Below are positions 12,701 through 23,889 of a stretch of 64,000 nt of DNA, piece after piece. Position 1 is the first letter of the stretch; the number at the start of each line of letters is the position of its first letter. The position numbers and the translations under genes are program-made. The stretch is from assembly GCF_002234675.1 (NCBI RefSeq), contig NC_019867.2, forward strand, positions 3,118,001 through 3,182,000, given 5' to 3'. The notes under the pieces are model-generated. The model saw only the letters and a list, made by a program, of their open reading frames with translations, was not told the DNA's origin and did not search any database. The DNA is from Oryzias latipes. Taxonomy: Eukaryota > Chordata > Actinopteri > Beloniformes > Adrianichthyidae.

Positions 12701-15700
12701 GTTTACTTTGAACCATTTTTTCCGTAACGTTGCAAGATTGAAGAAAGCGTCTCATTATTTTGTGCCGCCGCCGGCATCTCTGGCATTAAAAGGGTAATTG
12801 AGCCAGATTACTAAAAAGACGAATCACAGAGTCCAAACAAAATAGGTTCAAACGGACTCTACAGAAGCCCAACTGGGCCAAACCATTTCACTCACACCAC
12901 CCACCAGCTAATTGACAAAAAAATACAAATGCACAATTGATTCACAGCCGATAAGCTTATTTATCAGCAAAAAATATTCTGGAATTATAACATTAAAATG
13001 TAATAGAAAAGCTTCTTTTTTCCTCCAAAAAGGTGAAAGTAATTGATTTAAAAATCAATTATTATATTTGATGAATCCATAGTTTCTAATTTTTTGAGCA
13101 CAGATTGATCAAGATGTAATACAGGAAACCGCCGACGGCTCTGATTGTGTCAATCGTTTGTGTGTCACTGGATGAAAACGCACAACTCATCACATGTTCC
13201 ATTAACCATCAAATCCTGCGGATGTGTGTGTGTGTGTGTGTGCAGCATGCGGGAAACACTCCAGCTCCACGGAGGGATGACCTCACCCTATCAAACCGCC
13301 CCCCCAGGGGCAAATGAGCTCAGTTGCTTGCGGAGACAGTTCTGACAGAGCTTTGTTGATCAGTGGAAATTTCTATCCCCCTGCCCTCCGTCCACACACA
13401 GGAGCGGTGCTCTGCTGCTGTACGGAAACACAAATCTGTGTGTGCGTTTGGGTGTGTGTGTGTGTACGGTCATATTTTGATGCCTCAGGTGAGAACACTT
13501 CCCACACACCTGCGCAGCATCATTTAAAACCTTATGAATACAGAACAGCTTCACACTGTGACCCTTCAGCACTTCTTCACTCAGTGAAGAGTTTCATCCC
13601 TTTTGAACATTTACCTTTTTTATTTATTTTATTTTCCCCCCAAAACCAGATTTCAGAACTCAACTTTGTGAACCAGAGAGAGATTCAAGGGATGTTCAAG
13701 AGCTCCGGAGTTCTTTCAGGCTTCTTACTGTCAGCATTATTTTTTACATGTTATTCCCACAAAAAGGGTTGAAATTGTTTTCTTCACGCCTGTATGACAT
13801 GAAATCCAGTTAAAAACAGTCGTAGGGAATGTAACAGAGGAGGCTAAAGGTTAAGAGCACCACTTCAAAATCCATCCATTTATTATCTTTGTGGCTAAAA
13901 TTGCCATCAGCGCCGTTGTATGGCAGGCCGCCTCCTTTGGAGCCGCCCACTAAGCGGCTGCTACACGCACACCCCCTCTGCCCCTCCCACCCCGGTCAGA
14001 GCTACACTATTCAAAAAAAGAAAGACAAAAGGCAACTTTAATTTCAGTTTTGTCACCATTGAATTCTTTGTTTTGGGTCGTCTGGGGATGACAAACCGAT
14101 CCATGTAAGTTTTAGAAAAAATCGGCAAAAGTAAACGTTTGGATTTCCTTGGCAACAGGGGGTTTTCTTAGCCACGCCCACTTTCCTAATATGTTCACAT
14201 CATGTGTCATATCAGCTTCAGCTCAGCGATTCATGTTCTATATTTTCACAATGTTACAGTAATTCAGGCCATCAGACAATACGACACAGTATTAAGGTAA
14301 CATACTGTGTAGACACACGGTGTATTTCATTTGTTGTTTGTATTTTAATTTTAATTAATTTACTTTGTCCTGTAAATTTTGTAAAGATTGTCAAAAGTGG
14401 GAAAATTGTCTGATTTCACACTTTAATGGCCATCATACGGTGGCTGACAGGGCTCACACTACATACAAAAAGAAACAACACAACGGCACTACCCGCAACA
14501 CAACGACATAAACCGCAGCACAACGGAAATGACGGAAGAAGAGGAAATGAGGACTTTATTTTCCTACCGGCGGAAAAAAAAAATTCAGTTTAAAACGAAT
14601 CGTATGACGGAGTTTTACGGCCACCAAAAAAAGAAAATTTAAACAAAAAAGTAAAATTACGAGATTTTAAGAAGTAAATTTACGAGAAAAAAACTCGTAA
14701 TTTTACGAGATTAAAGTGGAGGTGAGCATACAGAGCAGCAAGTGAACGCAGCAGCAGAGCAGACCCACTAAATCTAGTAGATTAGGTGAGCTGAATGTTT
14801 TAAGTCGTAAATTAGTAAGTTTACTAGTTTTTATCTTGTAAATTTACATGAAAAAGATTTAAATTAATGAGTCAGCGTGCATTTATTAACAAATAAATGT
14901 AAATTAACAAGATTTCTTTCTCGTAAATTTACGACTTAAAAGTCCCCCCCTTACATTGACGTGTTCTCCCTACCATGATAAAGGTGGATAAAGGTGGAAA
15001 GATTTCATGTAATCCATGGAAACCAGTGAAGATCACAAATCATTGAAGAAAAAAGGTTCAGAGCACTGTCTAGTGGGTCTAGATGACCCAACTCCCAACG
15101 TTAAAGTGCCTAGGATAGCACAAGGGTTAACAAAAAAGAAAGAAAAAGAGCGTTAGATGCGGTTGTCACTATGGAGAGCTGGGTAAATTTATAATTTTAG
15201 ACAAACGTATATTTTTAAGAAGTTACATTATCTAGTAAGAAAACACCCTAATCTAGTCCAAATATCACGTAGCTTTCAGGAGCGCCGAATAGTTTGAAAC
15301 TGATTTTTTTTTTCCCGCCGGTAGGAAAAAAAAGTCCTCATTTTCTCTTCTTCCGTCATTTCCGTTGCGCTGTGGTTTGTGTCGTTGTGATGAGGGTATT
15401 GTCTCTGTGCTTCGGGTAATACCGTTGCCTTGTTTCTTTTGTATGCAGTGTGAGCCCTGTTGGCCACAGTACCATCCCATAATAATTTCAAAACTTCCTT
15501 TGGATATCTCTGACGTGTGTTTTGGTTTCGTTAGTGGATTTTGACTTTCTTTTAGGCCATAAGAGATTTGGTTTCTCCCACCTTTTTTTTGGGGGGGGGG
15601 TGTTCGTTCACTATGAAAAACAATTCATTTTCAGCTGGTACTGGGTGCGTGCACATTTTGGTTAGTATATGGCGGGGGAAAAGCCCAGGACGAAAGACGA

Positions 15701-18700
15701 ATACTGCGAACAACCTGGTCTTTCAGTCCAGGACGGCTGCAGGGCAGAATGGCGTCATACATGAAGATTCGTACACGGAAAGTGGGAGTTTTAGTGGGCG
15801 TCTTTGAATCTTGGTTCACACAAAGACCACAGGATTTTCTCACCCTGGATTTGAAGGGCAGCGCAATCTTGGGCAGGAAAAGGACGAAGCACTTCAGGCC
15901 GATGGTGACATATTTGAGGATGAAGTCGGTGATTCCCACGGCCCAGATCAGGTCGAAGAAGTCAAAGCTGCTGAGGTTGGGCTTGGCAAATATGAGGCTG
16001 AAAGAAGAAGCAACACCCATGTCAACTGAGAGCAAAGAGATGCTTTCTATCAGGTTTTTTTGGTGAGAAAAGCTGATTCTAGAAGATCTCAACGATGAAC
16101 CTGCTATGTTAAGGTAGAAGTTTTTATTTTAAAGGCTGAGTTGCACATTTTTTCATGATACATGCGTTCTTCTGTTTGTCATTTGTCGATGTGCGCAGAT
16201 CTACGTCGAGGGTTTCGGCCGGCGGTTTAAGTTCAATCATGTTTTACGTAGTTTGAGGCATTCCACGTCTGTACAACGGACTTTTCACGCATGAACCACC
16301 AACGTATAACTTTTATTTCACGTACGCGGCGCACACATCACAGTAAAATTATGTTATGTTGATTTACGTGTTCTTTGCGTGGTCCATTCGTGATCCATCT
16401 GTGAGCATTTCTTTGACATTACGTTTGTAGAAATCTGTTTTCACGTTGACATTGAAGGTTTTTTTATAGTACATTTTGACTAATTGTATCGACCCGTGAG
16501 TGATTTATGAAAGCAGCAAAAGGGACAAATATCCAAGAGGGGGGAATACTTTAGCAAGGCACCGTAACTTCACGTATGACCAATTTTCATGCGTACAATA
16601 TGCGTAAAATGTGCGTGGTGGCTGATTGACACGTCATTTCTGGATCTGTGATGTATGCTGGCAGCAGAATGTCATCTTCAGGAGACATTACGTAGATTGG
16701 TACATCCCCTAATCCCTTTAACCCGAACCATGAGCTGCGGTTCTATGTGCAAAATATCTATGATCGGACCAAAGATCGGGTTTGAATTGAACTGTGTACA
16801 TGGGTCCAGAAAAACTCGATCCGATTATAACAAACGTTTACTTACGCCGCACTTTTGGTCGGGACAAATCATTTTGACGTGCGCAGAACATAAAATACAG
16901 GAAACGACCATAGAAGAAGAAACAGCGATTTCTGTTGTAGACCAACATGCTGCAGCACAGAGCGAGATGATCTTCTAGATGATCTTCTTTTATTATTATT
17001 ATGATTATTATTCAGTGTCTGTTCACGCATGATTTTCTAAAATTGATTTTTCCGTGATTTTTGATTTCCATGATTTTCCGTGTGCTTTATTCTTGGTCCC
17101 AAAGGGGGATTTAGTGACTGCGGGCCGTACGTTGACTCAGACTGCACTCCATCCCCCCCAAACATTTTATCTATGAATGTGGTCATAACTTAAAGGAAAG
17201 TTCAACTAAAAAAAAGGATTTCCAAAAGCATAGAAAAAGAATAAACTAAACATTTTTTGTGTCAATGTAATAATATTGGATGAAATGTAAGCAGCATGGA
17301 ACACAGTTGGATAATGCAAAGTAACAGCTGGAAACCAAAAAATACTCACAGAACATGATCAGACAAGAACGGTAACACTCCCTAAAAAACAAAAACAAAA
17401 TGGAAGCAAAAATAAAAAAACAGGTAGCACAGAATGAGATGAATAGAATGAAAAACAAACCCAGGAAATGGCGAGTGAAGGCACAAAGATTTGAAAAACG
17501 CCGCCTGCTTCACCTGTTCTGTAGCTCCTCCTCACTGAAGGTGTAGAAGACGTAGACGACGTTTCCTCCCAGGAAAACAACCAGCCACAAGGACACGAGG
17601 ACAGAACGGTCCTCCTGAGGACAAAAAAACAGAAAGCTGGCATTTTCAGAAGAATCCACACAAGAAAAGTCTTACGGTGGAATCTGAATTGAAGCGAGGC
17701 TTTTAAAAGCATCAAATGTGGATCTGTTTTATGTTCTAACATGTTCATCTTCATTTAGTCTTGATTTAATCATATGATTCTACAAGCAGTAGAGTTTCTG
17801 AGATGTTGACTTAGATAATAAAGACTTGATGAATCAAATATTGTGTCAAAAAGAATAGAAACTGATGGAGATATCATTAAGAGAACCTTCAAGTCCAGAA
17901 AACGGTCTCAAGTGCAACATGAAACTAAGCGGAAAAAACGGAGTTCTGGGTTCACATTTGAAGACTAGCAGACATGATTTGTACCCGCAGAGATACTTGG
18001 TGCCGTAAAGTGGAATTGGCGTAGGCGAAGGTGCTGGCCATCCCCAAACACACAGCGATCCCTGCAGAAACAGATGAAGCCCCACAGAGTAGAAGTTTGG
18101 GCTGAAAACGAGGCTAAGATGATGACGGGAAAATGCTAGAAGTCTGGTTGGTACCCAGTTCGTGCTGAAAGCAGACTTTAGCCAGCAGAATCAGGATGAA
18201 GGGAAAGCCCCGCTGCAGCCAGGTCACCACCGCCTTTAGCTCGGACAAAGCCGGGGCCGGGGTGGACGGCTCGTCTTGGGCGTCCTCCCTGGAGCCGTGC
18301 CTCTCTGACCCGGCCGCAGAGGTGGCCTGCTGCAGCAGAGAGGAGGTCCTGTGCTGCAGGGGCTGGTGGTGGAAGTGGTGGTGGTGGTGGTGCGGAGGCC
18401 GAGGAAGGAAAGCTCCGCCCTCCGTGCGATGGGGACCCCCCTCCTCTCTGGAAGCAGCAGTCATCTGGATGAAAACTTCAGGGGGGGAGCCCAGAACCAA
18501 GCCCGCCGCCTGGAGCTGGGCGGAGGAGACAGAGCTGGGGGGGACGCCCACCAGGCCGGAGAACATCTGCTGCGAAGACGCGGACGAGTCGGGCTTCAGG
18601 CAGTCTAACACACCACCCTCATCCAGGCTGCTCTCAGACCCCACAGTTTGACTTCGGCTCCTGAGTGGAAAAACCTAGAGGTTAACACTTAAAAATACAT

Positions 18701-19895
18701 GTAAACTCATTTAAGGTCCACTAGCTTACAGCCCCTCAACCTAACATTAATGGTACACTGAAAAAGCTGAGCAATGTTGGAGCTATCCAGCCGTACACTT
18801 TTGAGCCAGAGACATAAACGGATTTATTTGTCTGCAAATGGACGCATGAAAATGGGGCGGAGCTTATGGCGTATTTTCTACGTCACAAATGTGATTTTTT
18901 TTTTCATAGATTTTTTCATCTCCTACCAATTCACAACGGTTTAAAAAAGACATCTACAGAAATTTCATTTTAAGCCTAATTTGTCTAATATATGTTCTCC
19001 ATCATCAGAAAAATCCCCCCCCCCCCCACACACCCACACACACAGATGTATATAGGGGGCGACAGTGGCTCAGGTGGTTGAGCGGGTCGTCCAATGACCG
19101 AAGGGTTGGCGGTTCGATCCCCGCTACCACCAGCCAAATGTCGTTGTGTCCTTGGGCAAGACACTTCACCCTCCCTGCCTCCAGTGTGGCTACACTAGTG
19201 TGTGAATGTGCATGAATGATCCCGGTGATGGTCAGAGGGGCCGTAGGCGTGAAATGGCAGCCACGCCTCTGTCAGTCTGCCCCAGGGCTGCTGTGGCTAC
19301 AACCGTAGCTTACCATCACCAAGTATGAATGAGGAGTGAATGAATAATGGACACAATGTAAGCGCTTTGAGCGTTTGGAAAAGTGCAGAAAAATCAAATC
19401 CATTATTATTATTATATATTCTAAACACATTCAGCAAGCTCATTCTGCATTAGTGGATGTGGTTTAAACAAGTGCTCTCTTCTATTTCTGGTCTTCTGAT
19501 TTATATATAAGTATATATGTATAGAACATAAAATATGTGCCTCTGTGCATAAAATGCACTAATGTTTCTGCGTAAAGCTGTAACACTGAAAAAAGAAGCC
19601 GAGTAAATTTGGTTCCTCATTAAAATGTCCAGCATCAGGTTAAAATAATCAAAAAGTGGAGATTCCAAGTACCCAGCAGGCTTTGAACGCAACACTGGTA
19701 TTTGTTTAATTGACGTTTTCGGACGCAAACAGGAAAAGTGACTCACAAAGAAAGATATCAAAAATGATCAACAGAGTCATTTTGTGGAGGGCACGTGTCT
19801 CATAAATGAATGACAAAGCGTCATAAACCGCAGAGATGTGGACCGAACCTTTCAGTGGGCATCCCATCGGTGTTGCTGCTGTGTCTCCTCTGCAT
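6731..19895 (-). CDS. rnft2: RING finger and transmembrane domain protein 2
   Basis: Multi-pass membrane E3 ubiquitin ligase. Nine coding exons on the minus strand: 19849-19895, 18155-18660, 17985-18061, 17514-17614, 15844-15997, 11528-11677, 9228-9293, 9021-9122, 6731-6865. Phases join exactly to 1338 nt, 445 aa (human about 444). Start MQRRHSSNTDGMPTER; then an acidic/proline-rich N-terminus with a His-rich run at about residues 106-114, several hydrophobic membrane segments (such as FPFILILLAK, SVLVSLWLVVFLGG, FDLIWAVGITDF), and a C3HC4 RING near the C-terminus: C385, C388, C400, H402, C405, C408, C419, C422. It ends GTTSAHFQIY. The first donor (AG|gttcgg) is weak but is required by phase and by the conserved ER-RSQ junction. 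An in-frame extension exists upstream of the ATG to an acceptor at 19916. Confidence 0.96.
7031..8120. mobile_element. hAT-like non-autonomous element in rnft2 intron
   Basis: Left end AGGGGTGTGTATTGGC and right end, read on the other strand, AGGGTGTGAGAAAAAATCGA are imperfect terminal inverted repeats. Both ends carry GATACG/CGATA-rich subterminal sequence. No transposase is visible. Flanking target duplications are not clean (GGGAACT left, GAGAACT a few bases beyond the right end). Confidence 0.5.
10148..11255. mobile_element. Foldback MITE with arrays of a degenerate ~20-nt unit
   Basis: Terminal repeats GGAGTATTAGAGCCA and, inverted, GGAGTACTAGGGCCA. The left arm (10150-10560) is a degenerate tandem array around AAAGTCGTAAATTTATGAGG; the right arm (11035-11235) carries the reverse complement (TTTATGACTTTATTCTCAT). 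A second MITE is nested at 10597-10801. It sits in the rnft2 intron 9294-11527. Confidence 0.65.
10597..10801. mobile_element. Nested piggyBac-type MITE, copy 1
   Basis: CCCTTGTGCTATCTTAG at the left and CTAGGATAGCACAAGGG at the right form terminal inverted repeats, with TTAA directly right and TAA left, as expected for TTAA-targeting elements. About 205 bp, non-coding. A second copy is at 14948-15126. Confidence 0.65.
11678..14448. other. rnft2 intron, left part
   Basis: No supported gene. 11830-12260 is relatively GC-rich with an open plus-strand frame of 146 codons lacking family resemblance. (TG)n tracts occur near 13222-13241 and 13439-13463. 13870-14320 is a dispersed non-coding repeat resembling 23890-24340. 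Confidence 0.5.
14449..15461. mobile_element. Element with ~130-bp terminal inverted repeats
   Basis: The left arm from AGGGCTCACACTACATAC (14449-14578) is the imperfect reverse complement of the right arm ending GTATGCAGTGTGAGCCCT (15314-15461). Both arms include ACGGAAATGACGGAAGAAGA and CCTACCGGCGG. The interior has TTTACGAG-type units like those of the 10148 element and a 5'-truncated copy of the piggyBac-type MITE. No coding capacity. Confidence 0.7.
14948..15126. mobile_element. piggyBac-type MITE, copy 2 (left end missing)
   Basis: Same sequence as 10610-10801 with few changes, from CCTTACATTGACGTG to GATAGCACAAGGG plus TTAA. The left terminal repeat is absent, replaced by a poly-C junction. 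Confidence 0.65.
15998..17513. other. rnft2 intron with CGT-rich segment
   Basis: No gene recognised. 16140-16640 is unusually rich in ACGT/GCGT motifs on both strands, suggesting an old inverted-repeat element, but clear ends were not found. Confidence 0.35.
19055..19415 (+). mobile_element. tRNA-derived SINE
   Basis: The head GGGGGCGACAGTGGCTCAGG carries an A box (about 19065-19077). The B box GGTTCGATCCC is at 19111-19121. A body follows and ends in a short ATT repeat tail. It lies in the first rnft2 intron, just after a poly-C/(CA)n tract at 19014-19045. Confidence 0.75.
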
Positions 19896-20649
19896 GGCAT
19901 CAGTGCATGGCTCAATCTGCAAAAGCAGCATCCACCTGTTCACTCACACACTGTCCCCTTTTCCTTTAACCCCTTAAACAACCTATCTTCTTTTTTGTTT
20001 CAGTACAACTCCTCAGCTCTAGTCATATTTAGGAGGAGAATGGTCGATCTTCCTGCGGTGAAGCCGCAAAGGAAAACACTTCCTGTATGACGTCAGTCAA
20101 GATGGAATCCACCAATCAGAGTCCTCCCTCTTGGCTAACTACTTCCGTGTCTCAGTGTCAGTGTTGTTGATGCTGGAAGCGCGGCTCCGCTGGAACTAAC
20201 GTCCCCTTTGCTTCTTCCTAGAAATTATCAGAGATCCGTTTTTGCTGGAGATGAAATAGCACCGTTTTCAGCTTAATTTTAATAGCACATTGGATCGGTT
20301 TGGTCCCGAAAAGCTAATGCTAACACAAGGCTAGCTAAACTGTCAACAAAACGTGCACGTGACTACAGCAGCTGGAGAAGGTTCAATCGTTCCTCGAAAG
20401 CGCAGCATGGGTTAGTTCGTTTCTATTTTTGGTTGCAGTCGCTTCTGTTTGTAAAAGACTTTGGACCAGAACAACAGATATTGGAAATTAGCTTCTCATG
20501 CTAGCTGCCTCCAGCTCGAGACTTGTTTTTTTTTCTCCATTTTTTTTTTTTTTTTTTGTAGTTACAGTTAGGGGGAAACTGGAGACTGTCCGCTCAGGAG
20601 GTTTGGTGTTTCTGGAGGTTTGAGGCTCCTTGTTCGTGAAAGCGATGCC
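19896..20649. promoter_or_regulatory. Divergent promoter region rnft2 / spring1
   Basis: The 754 bp between start codons of head-to-head genes. It contains a perfect CRE (TGACGTCA, 20088-20095), an ETS-like ACTTCCTG (20078-20085), an AAGATGG YY1-like site (20099-20105) and a CCAAT box (20112-20116). The cluster is typical of a housekeeping bidirectional promoter. A short uATG (20645) is followed at once by a stop just before the spring1 start. Confidence 0.6.
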
Positions 20650-23550
20650 ATGATGATGGTGTTACGGAGGTTACTGAGGAAGCGCTGGGTGCTGGGGGTC
20701 GTCTTTGGGCTTTCTCTCATCTACTTCCTCACCAGCACGCTCAAACAGGTACACCAGCACACCTGAGCACGGCTTTCTTCTTCTCATCAGTATTAAAAGA
20801 AAAAGCCTCATTTGTTCTTCCACCCCAGCTATTGGTTAAAGAATAATTCAAGCCAATAATCCATTTTTATTACAATAAACTCCTTTAGTTTCTGTCCGTT
20901 TTTCACGGTTTAAACACAAATTCCAGCGTTTAGGAATCATAGTAAAAGGATGTACAAGTCAGAAACATGAAAAATGATTTTCACTAAAATCAAACCAATC
21001 AAAATTCTGTGAGACAAACTTTTTATTTTTTATAAAAAAAAAAAATAATGCAGAAAAGGCAAACTAGTTTTAGGCAAACTAGAATTGCCGTAAAAGTGGT
21101 TTGTTGTAAGAATGTTTATGTTTTCAAAGCAATAAAGTAAAAACCTGTTCTTAGCAAAGAGGAAATCTGAAGTACATAAACAGCCAATTCTCTGTTTTTC
21201 TGTGTTGGATTGCAAATACAATTTAGTGAAGGCGATAAATCAGCTGATCAGGGTCATGCTTTAGTAGTTTTGTCTCTAAAAAGGTTCAAAATCCACGTAA
21301 GGATTAGTCATTTAAAAAACACCCAGAAACAAAATAAATAAAATGCTGTTCAGCTGTTTTCCATACAGACGACTGGAGTAAATATGACAGGAAACAAACA
21401 ATCAAGGAAGCCCTTTGCATTTCATTACACGTTTGTGGCTGATTGTACATTGAAACGATGTGTGGGCAGTTGTGCTGAAATCCTTTATCGTCAAGCCAAC
21501 GTGTGGACAGCAAACGTCAGATGACCAAGTCTCACAGAGGAGGTCAAAGCAGGAACACACGCCGCCGTGACCAAATACCCGTTTAATAAATAGGTTCTCT
21601 TAAGTAGTAGAAGATTCAGCTTTAGCGCCTGGAAGCAGAATAACCAAGTTCTAGTGAAAAGCTGATGGGAAATGGCTGTAAATGTACGTATACTCCAATT
21701 CAATTTTATTTGTATAGCCAACATTCACAACAACAGTCGTCTCGATCGGTAATTGGTATCGGTAATTGATAAAGTAAAACATAGAATCAAAAGGATCATA
21801 AATACATATAATTCAATAGGAAAATACTGAATAGAACTAACAAACTGACTAAGCTAAACTGGCATCCCTGCCCTTAGACCCGGTAAGGAAAAACTCCTAA
21901 AAAAAAAAAAAAAGGATTCCGGAAAAAAAGAAGAAACCATCAGCAGGTAAAGGCTGGTGGTCTTCAGTTCAGTCATCTATGAAGTGAAATTGATGTCTCA
22001 GCTGCATTGAGGCTCTTTTAAAAAAGCTTTCTTTGTGTTACAAATGTTAATTATTTAAGCAACAAAACAAAAAAACATGAATGGACTGTTTTCCCTACAT
22101 CTTCACCTTTTTTGAAAGAGATTAAGAAAACAAGACAAATACATGTTTAGTTACTTTTATTTTATTCATAAAACTGAATAAATAACTACAAATATGTATT
22201 TTTTTCCTCAGATTTAAAGACAAAATTTGGCTCTAGATGTTGTATGAGAAATAAATTACTCCTTAAACGTAAACATGATTAATTTTCTCGATAAATACAT
22301 CTAAAACAAAAAAAATCCTAAATTGAGAAAAAAGGCGGATTCTCTTCAGCATTCAGCAGGGAATCCACCTCAGTTGCTCTAGTGTTTTTTTTAATATGTC
22401 CCCTTTGACCGTATTTCCTTGATTTCCTTAGGAGGAGCGGACGATACGGGATCGCACACTCCTGCAGGTTCGAGACCCGGATCACCGTATTCCCTGGAAA
22501 GTCCGGTTCAATCTGGGCAACAGCAGCCGGCAGATGACCCAGTGCAGAAACTCCATCCAGGGCAAGTCTCTGCTGACAGACGAGCTGGGTGAGTGGAGAG
22601 AGAGTCGGCGCTTCGCGGGCGACCAGCGCCACCCTTTTGTCCTCATCCCTGTGAACGTCCCAACAGGTTACGTGTGCGAGAGGAAGGACCTGCTGGTTAA
22701 CGGCTGCTGCAACGTCAACGCGCCCAACAGCAGGCAGCACATCTGTAAGAGCTGCCTGGCCAACGGCTGCTGCAGCATCTATGAGTACTGCGTGTCCTGC
22801 TGCCTGCAGCCAGATAAGGTCAGCTGTCGCTTCACCCAAGCAGCACATTCTAACATCGCAACGCAACAATTCTAAGGACTGATTTTGCTTCTCGTACACA
22901 GCAGTGGTCGCTAGGAAAATCTGATTCCTTTCTGCGTTTCCTATGTGGTAATTTTCTTATCTGTGCGCCCTGGTGTAGCAACTTCTCCTCGAGCGCTTCC
23001 TGAATCGTGCAGCCGAAGGTTTCCAGAACCTCTTCACTGCCGTGGAGGATCATTTCGAGTTGTGCCTGGCCAAGTGTAGGACGTCTTCCCAAGTACGTCC
23101 TCATAGACACCAGGAAAATCTCCTTTAAACCTCCTACAATCATAAAGTAAAACACAAAACAGAGAGCTTTATTGTTTCACTTAAGTCAACTTTTTTCAAA
23201 TTAGGATCAGCTAAAAGTGAATAAAAACCTAAAAAACAAAACAAACTCAAAAGTACATTTTATAAACTTAAAAGATGCATGTGATTCATGTCATTCATCA
23301 TATTTTGGATTTGTTTTTTGTCAATTTAGCAGAAAAACTGTCAGATTTCAGATAAAAAAACTCCACAGAATCAAATTAACATTCATCATATTTTCTACTA
23401 ACTCTTCTGACTTGGTTTCCATTTGTTCTTGGATGTTAAATTTTAAATCCCCTTTTTTCCCCCCAGAGCGTCCAGCACGAAAACACGTACCGAAACCCGC
23501 AGGCGAAGTTCTGCTACGGCGAGAGTCCTCCAGAGCTACTTCCTGTTTGA
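20650..23550 (+). CDS. spring1: SREBF pathway regulator in Golgi 1
   Basis: Golgi membrane protein required for SREBP processing in mammals (formerly C12orf49). Five coding exons: 20650-20748, 22432-22588, 22667-22818, 22979-23092, 23467-23550, joining to 606 nt, 201 aa (human 205). Three consecutive ATGs open the protein; I chose the first. The N-terminus [16 protein letters not shown] is basic, followed by one hydrophobic segment (about residues 14-30) as signal anchor. The lumenal part includes [13 protein letters not shown] and a Cys-rich stretch with two NGCC motifs and YCVSCCLQP, then [20 protein letters not shown] and [12 protein letters not shown] at the end. All borders are GT-AG and phases fit. 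The gene is head-to-head with rnft2. Confidence 0.97.
21694..21920 (+). repeat. Interspersed repeat fragment, LINE 3'-end type
   Basis: Starts ATTCAATTTTATTTGTATAG and ends CTGGCATCCCTGCCCTTAGA plus AAGGAAAAACTCCT and poly-A, a block common in fish retroelement tails. Located in spring1 intron 1, which otherwise shows nothing. Confidence 0.5.
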
Positions 23551-23865
23551 CGCCGGCCCGGAGCAGCAGCTGCAAATGAAGCTCTTTCCTGGACAAATGT
23601 GCATCCATGTGAACGTAAACCCCAAAAGAGGAGAGACACTTTTGTGATTGATGACATTTTTTTATGTTTTACACTTCATAAGTGCATAGAACGCTTCGTA
23701 AATTCATCTGTGATGATCATCAAGTCTAAAGAACCGGCAGCTCACCAATCAGGATTTGCTTCACATTTAAGGTCACATCATGGGCTTGTGTGTGTTTCTT
23801 TTCCTTTCCGGACAGCGTGTCATCATTTTTTGTGTATGTGTTCCATGCGTATGAAATGACTATTT

Positions 23866-23871
23866 AATAAA
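23866..23871 (+). terminator. spring1 polyadenylation signal
   Basis: AATAAA about 315 nt after the spring1 stop, in an otherwise open 3' UTR. Confidence 0.6.
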
Positions 23872-23889
23872 AGCAGCTGTGAAACAAGT

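Noticed and set aside
18196-18651. Plus-strand frames over 18196-18651
   Set aside because: Antisense of rnft2 exon 2; the tryptophan/valine run is the complement of the His run.
19055-19160. Possible functional tRNA gene (A and B boxes)
   Set aside because: The head continues into a SINE body and tail, and the cloverleaf is not complete.
22318-22899. 193-codon minus-strand frame
   Set aside because: Exactly antisense to spring1 exons 2-3, whose splice sites and protein are unmistakable.
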